From Lantana camara (taxonomy: Eukaryota; Streptophyta; Magnoliopsida; Lamiales; Verbenaceae), in the NCBI GenBank assembly GCA_037501455.1, contig CM074858.1, positions 75,986,501 through 76,050,500 on the forward strand: 64,000 bases of DNA, given 5' to 3'. Both the position numbers and the translations under genes were made by a program. Below, piece by piece: positions 1 through 11,644 of the stretch. Under the pieces are notes generated by a model, which made no database searches, was not told where the DNA came from, and saw only the letters and a list, made by a program, of their open reading frames with translations. Within the stretch, counting starts at the first letter, position 1. Each line of letters starts with the position of its first letter.

Positions 1-18
1 AAGTGTTCGAATTTCAGG

Positions 19-3000
19 ATGGCTCGTGATCGACATCACCCGGATCGCTCTCCTCGACATCGACGTCATCACCGGCGTGATCGAACCCCTCCTCCACCAC
101 CCCCAGCTCAACCCCAAGATTTCTTAAATTCCATGGTGCAACTCATGGATCAGAGGCTAAGGGATTATGTGCCTCCAGCACCGCCAGCTCCTCCACCGCC
201 ACAACAGGCACCTATTTCCGTTATTTTAAGGGAATTCCAGAATCAACATCCGCCGAGATTCCAAAAGGGGAACGATATTCAAGCCGAGCAATGGCTTAAA
301 GAAGTTGAACGAGTTTGGGAACTTATTCCATGTGAGTCTCGGGAAAAGGCCCGGTGTACTCTTACCCTCATCCAGGGAGAAGCATATTCATGGTGGGAGA
401 GTACCAAAATTGTCTTGGATGCCGCCGAGGAGCAAATTACATGGGAGGTATTCGAAAGAGAATTCAAGAATAAGTTTATTCCGCCATCTTCGCGCACTAG
501 AAGACTTAAGGAGTTTACTGAGCTTAAACAAGGAGGAAGATCAGTTTCGGAGTATATAGCCGAGTTCGAGAGGTTGTCCAAATATGTCCCTAACATTGCT
601 AGCGACGACTTCCATAAGGCTATGCAATTCGTACAAGGTTTGAGGCCGGATATTCAAGCGGCGATTGAAGCGGTTAACACAAGCACTTGGAAGAAGGCCA
701 CTACCAAAGCTCTTAAGGTTGAAGACTCGGTTGTTGCACGGAGGTCTTCCTTTAGGACGGGACAGGGTTCAGGTTCCGGGTCAAGATCGGGTTACAATGC
801 CGGCAAGAGGCCGATGGTTTATGATACCGCTCCTCCTCAGTTTAAGGGCCCTATGAAGAAGTTTAAACCACAAGGGCCAGTCCAGAAGGCTCCTCAGCCA
901 CCGGTTATGCCGTCACCACCGGAGAAACCTAAGTGTACTTTTTGTGGGCAACCTACACATCATTATGATAATTGTCGAAGGCGTCTAGGGTTATGCCTAA
1001 TTTGCGGGGCTGCCGATCATATGGTGGATACTTGTCCGGATCGACGTAATCCGCCGCCTGGAGGACAGAGGCCGATGATTCGGGCCGGTGCTTATGCCTT
1101 GGAAGGCGAGGAACATGATGCAGACGTGAACCCGGCTGCCGTTGTTGAAGGTACCATTTGCATTCATGGCATCAACATACACACTTTATTTGATCCGGGA
1201 GCCACTCACTCCTTCATTTCTTGTGATGTTTCTATTAAATTGCCCTTGTGTATTACTTATTCTGATGCATGCTACGTGGTTAGTACTCCTTTTGGTGGTA
1301 GTATAGAAACTAACCGGGTTTTTCGAGAGGTGCCGGTGAGTATTGAGGGTCGGGTTTTCTCAACGGATTTCATTGAGTTGCCTATGGCTCGGTATGATTC
1401 TATCTTGGGTATGGATTGGTTGTACACGCACTACGCCACCGTTGATTGTAGGGCCAAGAAAGTTAGTTTGGGTTCTGAGTTGGTTATGGGTCAAAGTTTG
1501 AAGACGATGCCTTTATTATCTTTTTCAGAAGCTCAGAAATTGGTCCGTGTTGGGGCTACGGGGTTTATAGCCTATATTCTTAATCAATCGAAGGATCAAG
1601 TGAAGTTGGAGGAAACCGAGGTAGTTAAAGAGTTTCCCGAAGTGTTTCCCGAGAGGTTGGATTCGTTACCGTCGGAAAGGGAGATAGAATTTATGATTGA
1701 TTTGTATCCGGATGCCGAACCTTATTCCAAGACTCCATACAGGATGGCACCGGCGGAATTGAAGGAATTAAAAGTACAACTGGATGGTCTTTTGGAAGTT
1801 GGGTATGTAAGACCGAGCTCGTCACCATGGGGTGCTCCAGTTTTATTCGTGAAGAAGAAGGACGGTACTCTAAGAATGTGTATTGATTATCGGGAGCTTA
1901 ATCGGATGACCGTTAAGAATAAATATCCTCTTCCCCATATTGAAGAGTTGTTTGATATACTCCAAGGGTCTAAAGTATATTCGAAGCTTGATTTGAGGCA
2001 AGGGTATTACCAATTACGAATTCGAGCGGAGGATATTCCGAAGACGGGATTTAATACAAGATATGGGCATTATGAATTCGTGGTCATGCCTTTTGGATTG
2101 ACAAATGCTCCCGCCACTTTTATGGACATGATGCATAGGATTTTCCAGCCGTTTCTTGACAAGTTCGTTGTAATCTTCATTGATGATATTTTGGTTTTCT
2201 CTAAATCAGCCGAGGAACATGCAAGGCATCTCAAATTGGTGTTAAGAACATTGAAGGAGCATCAATTATTTGCGAAGTTCAGCAAGTCTGAGTTTTGGAT
2301 CGACCGAGTGTCCTTCTTGGGTTATATTATTTCGGGGAATGGATTAGAGGTTGACCCCTCGAAGATTGAAGCGGTGTTGAAGTGGGAGAAACCAAAGAAC
2401 GCCTCCGAAATCAGAAGTTTCTTGGGTTTGGCGGGTTACTATAGAAGATTCGTGCAAGATTTCTCTAAGATCGCTGCTCCTTTGACTCGGTTAACTAAGA
2501 AGGATGTGAAATACGATTGGGATGAGAAATGTGAGAGAAGCTTCGATGTTTTGAGAGAGAGATTGGTTTCTGCTCCAGTGTTAACTTTTCCAGAGGGTTC
2601 AGAAGGGTATGCTGTGTACACTGACGCGTTGAAGGAAGGTTTGGGAAGTGTATTAACTCAGAAGGGCAAGGTTGTCGGTTATACCTCACGGAAGTTGAAG
2701 GATCATGAAAAGAACTACCCGATGCATGATTTAGAGCTTGCTGCCGTGATTTTCGCACTCGGGAAATGGAGGCATTATTTGTATGGAGTGTCCTTCGAGA
2801 TTTTCACCGATCATAAGAGCCTCCAATATCTTTTCACCCAAAAGGAACTCAATATGAGGCAGCGGAGATGGATGGAGCGACTAGAAGATTATAATTGTGT
2901 TATCAAATATCATCCCGGGAAAGCTAATGTAGTTGCTGATGCTCTAAGTAGGAAAGTGGGTGTTTTGAACTTGGAAATAGGTACAAGTAAGGGAGTTGAG

Positions 3001-3561
3001 CCTATTGTGTTTAGAGCTCGAGTTTCTAATATCTCCATCTATCCGGACTTAAAGTACAGAATGTTTGAGGCTCAAGGAAAGGATCCGGGAGTTCAGAGAT
3101 TGGTCTCTAAGGCTAGAGAGGATCCGGAGAGTCCATTTGGGTTCGATGAAACCGGTCTGCTTCGTTTCAAGAACCGAGTAGTAGTACCCGATGAATTGAA
3201 AAGGGTATTGCTCGAGGAAGCTCACAAGTCAGCTTATTCAATTCACCCTGGAGGGAATAAGATGTACAAGGATCTCAAGCAGTTTTATTGGTGGCGTGGA
3301 TTGAAGAAGGATGTAGTAGAGTTTGTGAAGCACTGCCTCACTTGTCAGAAAGTGAAAGCCGAGCACCAGAAACCGGGAGGTCTTCTTCAGCAGTTACGTA
3401 TTCCTGAGTGGAAGTGGGAACAGGTGACGATGGATTTTATATCAGGGTTACCTAGAGTGAAGGGTGGATTCGATGATATTTGGGTGATTGTGGATCGTCT
3501 GACAAAATCTGCTCATTTTCTACCGGTCAGAATGTCTTTTCAAGATTCGGAAGTTGGCTGA
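19..3561 (+). pseudogene. Element 1 gag-pol, N-terminal part (gag, PR, RT, RNase H, start of INT)
   Basis: This is one 1180-codon frame. A basic, proline-rich N terminus is followed by a Retrotrans_gag-type domain (about residues 80-215). Two CCHC knuckles follow ([14 protein letters not shown] at 306, then [14 protein letters not shown] at about 326), then an aspartic protease with DPGATHSF at 392. Reverse transcriptase covers about 560-770, with the catalytic FIDD at 720-723. RNase H carries YTDA, HDLELAA and FTDHKS. The integrase HHCC zinc domain starts near 1069 and the first core Asp (MDF) is at 1139. The frame then ends early: one extra base near 3541 shifts it to a TGA at 3559. ATG at 19 is chosen because it directly follows a TTTCAG-G acceptor-like site, as in Element 2. 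All other catalytic motifs seen are intact. Confidence 0.93.
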
Positions 3562-4516
3562 GATTTACAACCGGGAGATTGTACGGCTTCATGGTATTCC
3601 GGTGAGTATTGTTTCGGATCGAGATCCCCGTTTCACTTCGAAGTTATGGCAAGAGTTACAAGAGATGTTGGGTACCAAGCTTCAGTTTAGTACGGCGTTT
3701 CATCCACAAACTGATGGACAATCTGAGAGGGTTATTCGGTACTTGGAAGATCTACTTCGAGCTTGTGCTTTGGATTTTCAGACTTCGTGGCATGATCAAC
3801 TTCCTTTGGTGGAGTTGGCTTACAATAATAGCTTTCAAGCAACGATTGGTATGGCTCCGTATGAATTGCTTTATGGGCGAAAATGTAGATCACCGTTATT
3901 CTTTGATTTGGAAGAGTGGAAATGGACGAAACAAGAAGGGGTAAAGAAAGGGAGAAAGCTTGAGAAATCCTCGAAGGCTGTGGAAGCCATGATTGAGAAA
4001 GTTCGAATTATACAACAACGGATGAAAGCTGCACAAGATAGACAGAAGAGTTATGCCGATATTCGCCGGAGGGATCTCAAATTTGAAGTGGGGGACCGGG
4101 TTTTCTTGAAGGTATCTCCTCGAAAGGGATTTTCTAGAATTGGAAAGGGAGGGAAGTTGAACCCTCGTTACCTAGGTCCGTTTGAGATTCTCGAGAGAAT
4201 TGGGGAAGTGGCTTATCGAGTGGACCTACCTCCTAATCTTACCGGAATTCACAACGTTTTTCATGTATCTCAACTCAGGAAGTATTATCCGGATGAAACC
4301 GAAATTCTCCCCATTGAAGAAGTGGAGTTGGAACCGAATTTATCTTTTGTACAGAAGCCGGTCAGAATATTGGACAGGAAATATCAAGAGTTAAGGAATC
4401 GGAATATTTCTATGGTGAAGGTGTTATGGCGAAGTGACAAATCTGAGGAGATAACCTGGGAACCGGAAGAGAAGATGAAGAAGTTTCACCCGGAGTTATT
4501 TTCATCCGACCAATGA
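3542..4516 (+). pseudogene. Element 1 pol, C-terminal part (INT core, GPY/F, chromodomain) after a frameshift
   Basis: This is the continuation of pol in the next frame. It holds the second integrase Asp in SDRDPRF and the catalytic Glu in DGQSERVI. A GPY/F-like module follows (NPRYLGPFEIL...FHVSQLRKY), then a chromodomain-like tail (VKVLWRSDKSEEITWEPE). Counting residues between the conserved blocks on either side of the break suggests a single inserted base, not a programmed shift, because gag and pol are fused in this lineage. There is no start codon of its own, so translation as a separate protein is unlikely. The TGA at 4514 overlaps the pre-PPT hairpin. Confidence 0.92.
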
Positions 4517-4550
4517 ATCTGGGGACCAGATTCTTCTAAGGGGGGGAGAG
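4515..4550 (+). promoter_or_regulatory. Element 1 pre-PPT hairpin and polypurine tract
   Basis: A perfect stem GAATCTGG/CCAGATTC with loop GGA (4515-4533) is followed by the purine run AAGGGGGGGAGAG (4538-4550), which abuts the 3' LTR. PPTs prime plus-strand DNA synthesis in LTR elements (established). The hairpin recurs with changed arms in C, D, G and H; its role is unknown. Confidence 0.85.
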
Positions 4551-4551
4551 T

Positions 4552-7037
4552 TGTAACGCCCCAAATTCCGGAAGTTCAGGTAAGCACGCCACGTGCGGGT
4601 CTTCGGGAGTTGGGAGTTTAATTTTATACATTTACTTGCTTATTATGATCTCTTTATAATATTGTGTGCATTATACATTTCTCTATATTTATACGAATTA
4701 ACTTTTAATATGAAATTCATGAATTAAGTGATAATGTGTTTAATTGTACAATGTAACTTTAATTGATCGTTTCATGAAGTTATGGACTTAATTGCATAAC
4801 TTGGTTTGGAGCTAATTGATCTTTTGGATAGGGATGATACTTGATTGCATTCATTTAAATAACCTAGGGACTTGTTTGCAAATTGGGTACAATTGTTATG
4901 TTTAGTGGATGATATAATATATCTAGTATATGCATCTCTTCCAACACTCTCATACATTACATACACACAAGAACATCACACACACACACACTAAGGATCG
5001 GTCATTACACATTCAAGAGAGAGGAAGGAAGATTTCATCTAATCTCAAGCTATAATTGAAGAACTTTGGAGCTAAGATCATCAACATCACCACATCTTCA
5101 CCTCATCATTTCTCTTCTTTCATTTCAAGGTAGATTTTGGAGAATATTTGAAATCCTTGATTGAGCATATGAGTAGGGTTTGATGTTAGTTTGATGCTTT
5201 TATGTGTAGTCATGATTAGAAGCATGTTTGGCTCATATTTCCTTCATTTCTTGCATAAAACATGAAGTTATGTGAAAGTTGGAGTATATGAATAATTATG
5301 GGGTTTTGGGGCCTAATTCTTGGTGATTTGATGCATATTTATTGGTTTGATCGTTGTATAGTTGAAGTCTATTATGTATATGTTGTGTTTGATCACTTAT
5401 ATTGGATTGAATTTGGTGTTTTGGTTGGATCTTAGTGTTGTTCGAATTGCCCTGTTTTTCTGTCACGCAGAGATGACACGGGCGTGTCATATTTGCTTTG
5501 TGTTTGGTGACACGGGGGTGCATGCTGTTGGGTTTTGTTTTTCTGTACCGTGACACGGGGGTGTCACGGTTTGCCTTGTTTTGGTGACACGGGCGTGTCA
5601 CCTTCTTTTGCACGCATTTGGTCCGTTGTACCGTGACACGGGGGTGTCACGGCTTAGTGTATTTTGGTGACACGGGTGTGTCACCCTCTGTTTTCATACA
5701 TATTATTTTACGTGCATGGCTGTACGTGTATGTGTTATATACTTGGTTTATTGACAATCTTGCTCGTATTTGACATTCATTAAATCATTATTGCATAACA
5801 TATTGATACATAACTTTGCCGTTCTTCATAATTTGTTCATTCGAGTCGAGTCTTATTTCACACTTGTCGTTGTTGAACAGATCACGGTCCCGGTTTCGAG
5901 GAGCCCGCTCAGTAGGGTGCTCTCTTGCTTCTTTTGGTTGGTTTGGTCAGGTGAGGTTTAAATTCTAGATAAATAGAACCCTTACAACCCCTATGTGACT
6001 ATTTCGGCCAAAATGTATATATATATTTATAGTTTGCGAACTTTATGACTTTCAAATGATTTAGCAAAACCGATTGATTGATTGATTGACGGATTGATTG
6101 TTTTGGCGAGTCATTGAATTGCACTGTGGGCCCGAGGATAGTGGCTCGAGCCAACCGGGAAAACATGGGCTGACGGGTAACTCGAGTGCTATCCTCACCA
6201 TTTGGGATGACCCCTGAACCCCCTAGGAGATTAGGGGAGGAAGGAGTTCCGGGCTTAGGGATTCATGTACCCTCTGCCCAGACTGATTGGATGGTGGGGC
6301 CTTGCAATCCCACCATCACCTGGAGGAAGAAGGAGTCACTGAAACTGCTAATTGTGCACAGTAAATAATTGCTTGATCACCGAATCACCTAACAAATTGA
6401 TTGATTGTACACGGTCGGAGCAAGGTTGGAGAATTGCCCTCACTCGCCGGGCCACCTATTGATTGTATTGAACTGAATTAATTGGTAAATGGAATTAGTT
6501 GTAACCTCAGGCGATAGTACCTTCTGCTCTAATAATTGTGTTTGATTTCCAAAAATTATTACCCGAGATTATAACTTGCATGTACGTGCGCATATATTTA
6601 TTTATACCCCTCGCTCAGTCCTTTTGGACTGACACCTCAACTTTTCAGTTTTGCAGGTTCGTGCTAGGCGGGAATTAGGGTCTCGTGTCTTTTATTTGGG
6701 TCTAGCACTGCACCTTCATACATTGTACTTGTGTTGACACTTGTTATTTTGTAGTAAATCTTGAATTATATTTGGATGGATATTGTAATGGTATGATTTG
6801 TCGGTACCTATAAGTAAATATGTAAATATGGTATCTATATGTATTGAATGCTTTTGCTTCCGCTATTTTATTGCTCTGAGTTGTTTTGGTTTTAATTGAG
6901 GGTACCCGCCTAGCCTTGTGTTTTTTTTTATTGTCTCCCGTTCGCTATAGTTTTGGTTCATTTATGAATTGCCCGTTTCATGTGTGGATTGAGCCTATAG
7001 TGCGGGGGATGTGGCGCCTAGCGTTCCGGGTGCTACA
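4552..7037 (+). repeat. Element 1 3' LTR
   Basis: The LTR starts TGTAACGCCCC right after the PPT and ends GGGTGCTACA where Element 2 coding sequence resumes. It is about 2.49 kb. Inside are an AT-rich TATA candidate near 4913, a palindrome array (5473-5685), predicted splice sites (donor 5130, exon 2 at 5881-5950, acceptor 6656), a conserved GC-rich block (6126-6330), the motif CACTCGCCGGGCC near 6450, and a long-range inverted repeat (6663-6672 with 6905-6914). An ATTG microsatellite lies at 6073-6106. LTR fragment B (16324-17482) is a close relative. Confidence 0.93.
5473..5685 (+). repeat. Palindrome array in Element 1 LTR
   Basis: There are five perfect or near-perfect hairpins: ATGACACG/CGTGTCAT (5473-5490), CCGTGACAC/GTGTCACGG (5548-5569 and 5631-5652), GGTGACAC/GTGTCACC (5583-5602 and 5666-5685). 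A half unit lies at about 5506-5520. Loops are GG-rich. The array lies in the predicted first LTR intron. Confidence 0.9.
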
Positions 7038-7227
7038 GTACCTTCAACAACGGCATTGGCATCCACCTCTACATTCTCTTCCTCGCCCTCCAAAGCATAG
7101 GCTCTCGCTTGGATCAGTGCTCTTGGAGGCATCACATTCAACGGCTAAGGAGCTCGAGGCTGAGGTGCTCTCGTTTGAGGACAAGTACTAATCAAATGAC
7201 TGGGCTCTCCACACTTATAACATCTTC
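7038..7227 (-). pseudogene. Element 2 gag C terminus / protease start, frameshifted and interrupted
   Basis: In a shifted minus-strand frame the second knuckle reads CYKCGEPSHLISTC. An in-frame TAG follows, then ALEGEEENVEVDANAVVEGT, which aligns with the region before the protease in Element 1. The coding sequence stops abruptly at the Element 1 LTR (7037). Two inactivating defects plus the insertion make this dead. Confidence 0.85.
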
Positions 7228-8142
7228 TCAACTTCTTCGGCATTTCTCCTCGGTGTGATTGGGACCCTTGCAATAACTATATTGAATCGGGGCCGGTAGA
7301 GCTGGTGTCGCCGGTACCGGAGGTCGAGCTTTCTTAACTGAAGTAGTAGGACCTTGGGGTTTGAAAACCGGAGGCCCACTATAGGATGCAGGGCTCTTCC
7401 CCAAATTAGAGCTCGAACCTTGGCCCGAAGAGTAAGTCGGTCTCAATCTTGAGTTGTTAGCTTCCACTTTGATCGCCTTCCTCGTAGCCTTTTCCCACGT
7501 ATCCAAGGTAGCAGCCTTAAGAGCATTCTGGATCTCATATCTTAAACCATGAATAAAGTTACGAGCCTTCTGGGTATCATCACTGGTGATGTGTGGAGCA
7601 TACAGTGCAAGTCTCTCAAATTCCAGATTATACTCTTCAACCGAACGGTTCCCTTGTCTCAATTCTGTAAATTGCTGAAGTCTTCTCTCACGAGCACTTG
7701 GTGGAACATATTTGTGATGAAACTGTCTCACAAAGCTCTCCCAATCAAACTCTTCTCCATTCCTCTCCAATCGAGCTCGCATAGCCTTGAGCCAATTGGA
7801 TGCGGGGCCTTGAACGAACCGGGCCGTGCAAACAGCTTTCTCATGCGCAAGAGCGGGGCAAATTTCCCAAATTCCCGCAACTTCTGACAACCACTCTTCG
7901 GCTTGGATGTCATCTCCTCCATACCACTTCGGGGGATTGTTGTTTCTGAACTCCTTAAAGGCCGGAGTTACTTGCCCACCTTGTCCTTCCCAATGTGGAT
8001 TATCTCTTTGATTCTGCTGAAGTTGATTCAAAAGAGCCTGCACAATATTCTCAGCATTTATCGGAGGAGGTGGAGGTGCTTGTGGAGGGGGTTGATTGAG
8101 ATCAGGAGTCTGCTCCCTATCTGCTCTCCTTCTTGGAGGCAT
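7228..8142 (-). CDS. Element 2 gag polyprotein (truncated at the first zinc knuckle)
   Basis: This 304-codon frame starts with a basic, proline-rich segment and contains a capsid/Retrotrans_gag domain (about residues 75-200) clearly related to Element 1 gag (FTELRQGNRSVEEYNLEFERL). It ends in the first CCHC knuckle, where the first Cys is replaced by Tyr (YSYCKGPNHTEEKC). A frameshift just after CRR creates the stop. The ATG at 8142 is preceded by TTTTCAG-G, an acceptor-like context. It is probably non-functional as part of a broken element. Confidence 0.88.
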   Translation of the reverse strand: MPPRRRADREQTPDLNQPPPQAPPPPPINAENIVQALLNQLQQNQRDNPHWEGQGGQVTPAFKEFRNNNPPKWYGGDDIQAEEWLSEVAGIWEICPALAHEKAVCTARFVQGPASNWLKAMRARLERNGEEFDWESFVRQFHHKYVPPSARERRLQQFTELRQGNRSVEEYNLEFERLALYAPHITSDDTQKARNFIHGLRYEIQNALKAATLDTWEKATRKAIKVEANNSRLRPTYSSGQGSSSNLGKSPASYSGPPVFKPQGPTTSVKKARPPVPATPALPAPIQYSYCKGPNHTEEKCRRS

Positions 8143-8331
8143 CCTGAAAATTCACAAATCAAGAAGATATCGATGCATGGGGTTCAGTTCATGATCATGA
8201 AGTCAATTATCGAGAATTTAAACAATTAAGTCACATAGAGATGTAAATGAATGCAAATAATCACATACTCCTATACCGAACGACCTAGACAGACTCAACA
8301 CGACTCCAGAGCTCCGGTTTTGCAACCGAGA
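8143..8331 (-). other. Element 2 5' untranslated leader
   Basis: This is the short non-coding stretch between PBS and gag ATG on the minus strand. No open frame of note is seen. It ends in TTTTCAG-G immediately before the ATG. Confidence 0.75.
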
Positions 8332-8351
8332 GGTCTGATACCACGCAAGGA
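8332..8351 (-). promoter_or_regulatory. Element 2 primer-binding site
   Basis: The minus strand reads TGGTATCAGACC (8343-8332), an 11/12 match to the initiator-Met-tRNA PBS TGGTATCAGAGC. A spacer TCCTTGCG separates it from the LTR end. The spacer matches the TCCTTAAG seen in D, G and H. Confidence 0.85.
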
Positions 8352-11255
8352 TATAAGACCCCCGGAGCGAAGGGTGCCACATCCCCCGTACTAAGGTCCA
8401 ACACGAGTAACGAAATGGAAGTTCGCACCCGTATCAAACCATAGCGAACGGGAGACACACAAAACTCACACCCTCGCTAGGCGGCCTAGACCCTCAAATT
8501 AGAAAACTGCGCAAATTAAAATCAGAGTAGCGGAAGCAAATCATATACCAAACATGATTCCCAAGATCACATATATACATAACAAAATGGGGAAGGGTCA
8601 AGTATTCCAATCAACAAGCTAGCTTATATACAAATGTACAATGCTATCACGGCCAAAAGAGCATAAGTATATTCAGAATACATCATCCAGATGCGTAAAG
8701 TAAGGAAAAGGAAAATCCACTACGATGCATGAAGACCCAAGCTATACAACAAGTAACCCAAAAGACACTTGCCGCCTAGCTTGACTCGGAAGAACCTGCA
8801 AACTCAAAAGAAAGGGAAAAGGGGAAAAACAACCACGAGGGTTAGTCCTAGCGACTAGTGAGGGGGCTAACTCACGCACCCGATATATATATATGTAGAG
8901 CAAAGCATTTAATCAAAACGGAAGAATCCTTGAACCGAGAGTGGTTTTTGCAAGCCAAATTAATGCCCGTGATATATATATATATATAGGTTAAAGAAAA
9001 GGAAAAAGGGCAAATGCCAAACGCCAAGTTTTAGGTGAATTAAGAATCCACTCTCGTTCCATAGATCATACAAAGCTAAACCAACTCGGCGAGTACGAGT
9101 CAAACACATCCCAACTTCCATATGCAAAGATCAAAGCAAAACAAAACAAATCAGAATCCATCCCCAACACCGGTTGATAGAAGGGTTGATCGGCCCTAAC
9201 TATCCACATACACAGACGAGACAAGGTTTAATTACTACCTTGAAACCTTCGGCGGTTGCCTCCGCCGGCTCAAGAGAAACACCCTTCCTTAACCTCCCAA
9301 GGTTGGGCGAGACTCTCAAATGGAGGTGTTGATGGAAGAGCTCGGCGACCCCTCGTTCGTCCCGAGATTACCATACCACACTCCGGGGCCCAAAACATAT
9401 CACGAAAGTCACACAACATACCTCAAAGCTTATCTTTCAAAGCCACATCTCGCTTACACACACACACTTGCACAAAACTAAACTTTTCAAACGAAAGCAA
9501 AATAGCTTATATACTTATGCAAAACGCTTTAAACTCTTATAACAAATGGGAGAAGTCCCGCAACATATGTATCATACACTTATTTACCATATATTATACG
9601 TATTCGCATGCGAGGTTTCAAATCAAATAGTGTTATAGTTCGAGTAACTAGAAGAACAAAAACCTCACCTTGTCAACGAACGTAGTGGAGACAAAAGTGT
9701 GACAACCGGACACCTACGGAGCAAGCTCGTCCTCTACAGGGAGATCCTTTGAACAAGACAAACAACAAGGAACACTCTTAGACTCAATATGAACAACATT
9801 GACGCTCGGTACATGCGTATGTATGTTTATGATGCAAATGATATGAAATGAATCCACATTTAGACCATTTATGAGCATCCAATGCATATTCGAACATATA
9901 TCATAAACGAGGAGATAAATCAAAGCACAAATTCGTAACATAAGGCTTAACACAAAATATAACAAGTTGGTCATGCATACACACCAAAACGAGGCAAGAA
10001 GGATCAACAAGAAGCAACGGAAAGGAAGAAAAACCAAGCAAAGAACGGCAAAAAACTAGAGTTCCTAGGGGACTCGCCCGTGCCCCCCCGGAAGGGCAAG
10101 CTGAGACACCCCCGTGTCTCAGTACAGAAGCCGAACAACGGAATCAAAAGGTGACACGCCCGTGTCACCAACAAAGGGCAAACCGAGACACCCCCGTGTC
10201 TCGGTACAGAAAAACGTAAACAGCTCAAACATCAAACTCAACAACCCAATTAAGACCAAACACTCATACTCCAACTACCAAGTAAGGAAATGTAATAAAT
10301 GCTAAGAATCAAGTCCTAGGAGCATAATATCATCATCAAATCTCAAGGAAACAAGAATGGAGCAAGAATCCAACAAATTCTCCCAACACATACTATTCAC
10401 ATGCTTGCTATATCTCATCAATCAACCATGGAAATGAACTCAAGAGCACATAAAAGAGAGAAGAGAGAGAGTAGATGACAACCATGAACTCACCTTTCAA
10501 ATTTGAGAAGCTTGGGTGAAGATTTGAGCTCAAAATCAAGAAAATGGACAAAGGGTTTTCTCCTTCCTTCTTGCTTCCTTGTGCTGATCGGTTTTGGTGG
10601 GAGAGAGAGAGGTTTGGCTCGGTTTTCAGAGTTTAAGGGGGAGAGGAGAGCTTAACTCATGGATACAAAGTCAAGGTTAAGGTTGGGTTGAGTTAAGAGG
10701 GTCCCACAAAGCTAGGTTAGGTCAAAACATATCTCTCAAGCATAAGGGGCTCGTTACGGGTGAAATTCGAAGGCCTTAATGAGCTTAGAAAAATGTGAGG
10801 CTTGTCCCATTAAACCTGATTCGTCGAAATGAGTTCAACGGAGGTGACGGAATTCGAATCCGAATTCCCGAGCTCAAGATACGCATCCCGGAACCCAAGG
10901 TGCGCTAAATGCTCTTTAGCCTCCTTTAGGTCCCGTCTCCAAAACGAACCCAAAAAGGCAATCAAAACAAATACCAAAACATATAACGAGCACATAACCG
11001 AGTCCATAAAGCTTATAATTAACACATATCAAGAATTCACAAAAATCAGAATTAAATGCGGATCTAAAACGAGCAAAATACAAAGTGAAGGAAAATTAAA
11101 CGTTCAAGTTAAACAAATTCATACCAAAGCAATTAAGTTCAAATAACTTCAATTAATCCACGTTATCAATTAAATATCGTATAATCACTTAAAGTAATAA
11201 TTAAATAGCGCACATAAGAGGTTACCTGAAAAGTCTGATCAGTCGGGATGTTACA
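8352..11255 (-). repeat. Element 2 5' LTR
   Basis: It runs on the minus strand from TGTAACATCCC (11255) to the base before the PBS spacer, where the usual CTACA end has decayed to CTTATA. Length is about 2.9 kb. It contains the U3 palindrome (10849-10868), a strong donor AAAG/GTGAGT (about 10493), three palindromes (10101-10204), a predicted exon 2 (about 9746-9669), the motif GTACTCGCCGAG (about 9084-9103), an acceptor TTTGCAG (about 8796), and the helix arms GCTAGGCGGC / GCCGCCTAGC. Confidence 0.88.
10101..10204 (-). repeat. Palindrome array in Element 2 LTR
   Basis: Three perfect hairpins are present: CTGAGACAC/GTGTCTCAG (10101-10122), GGTGACAC/GTGTCACC (10150-10169) and CCGAGACAC/GTGTCTCGG (10183-10204). 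The GTGAC arms become GAGAC with the matching change on the other side. A decayed unit may lie at 10074-10091. Confidence 0.9.
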
Positions 11256-11644
11256 ATACGAGCACATAGGATAAAGCTACAACAAGAGCTTTAAGGGTCG
11301 AGAATATGAGACTAACTAAAGGTAAAGAAGAAGAGAATTCAGGACCGGGAGTTGAATTGGGATTTTATTCAAACCTACAAGGGGAAGAAAGATTCCAGCA
11401 ACATGGTACTCGAGCTAAGAAGATTCGTGGGAAGAAACACAAGATCGAAAATCACCTGGGACTGAAGAAAGAGCCCCGATTGTGTGCCTATTGCGGAGGA
11501 GGTAACCATACATATGAGGCAGGTCGGGATAGGTTGAAGAGATATTACACGTGCGGGTCATCGGAACATATGGTTTCCGATTGTGAGCAATCGAGGGCTA
11601 ACAAACAAAGAATACGTGAGCAAAGGCTTCAATCTAGAAATTAA
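11256..11644 (+). pseudogene. Element 3 gag C-terminal remnant
   Basis: An open stretch encodes the end of a Ty3/Gypsy gag (ALRVENMRLTKGKEEENSG, then two zinc-knuckle relics). Both CCHC motifs have lost a cysteine: CAYCGGGNHTYEAG lacks the last Cys, and YYTCGSSEHMVSDC lacks the first. The N-terminal part lies on the far side of the Element 2 insertion, outside the window. A stop follows, so no pol is joined to it. Confidence 0.82.

Larger units (their letters stand above)
1..7037 (+). mobile_element. Element 1: Ty3/Gypsy (Tekay/Del-like) retrotransposon, 5' LTR outside window
   Basis: The order is gag, protease, reverse transcriptase, RNase H, integrase, chromodomain, PPT and 3' LTR, which is the Ty3/Gypsy order. 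The C-terminal chromodomain and the long LTR point to the Tekay/Del lineage of chromoviruses (family knowledge). The window opens 18 bases before the gag ATG, so the 5' LTR and PBS lie to the left. The element sits inside the gag/protease junction of Element 2, which runs on the opposite strand and resumes at 7038. The right flank reads GTACC (7038-7042), the expected TSD; its partner is outside the window. One frameshift in the integrase core is the only coding defect seen. Confidence 0.95.
7038..11255 (-). mobile_element. Element 2: Ty3/Gypsy retrotransposon, 5' half (LTR, PBS, gag)
   Basis: Read on the minus strand, this is 5' LTR (11255-8352), an eight-base spacer, PBS, leader, and gag up to the start of protease, where Element 1 interrupts it. 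Pol and the 3' LTR must lie left of the window, beyond Element 1's 5' LTR. The LTR begins TGTAACATCCC on the minus strand. The flank at 11256-11260 (ATACG) is the expected TSD copy, and the surrounding sequence is the gag of Element 3. Confidence 0.9.

Noticed and set aside
305..559. Out-of-frame ORFs inside Element 1 gag-pol
   Set aside because: Shadow frames of a clearly recognised polyprotein.
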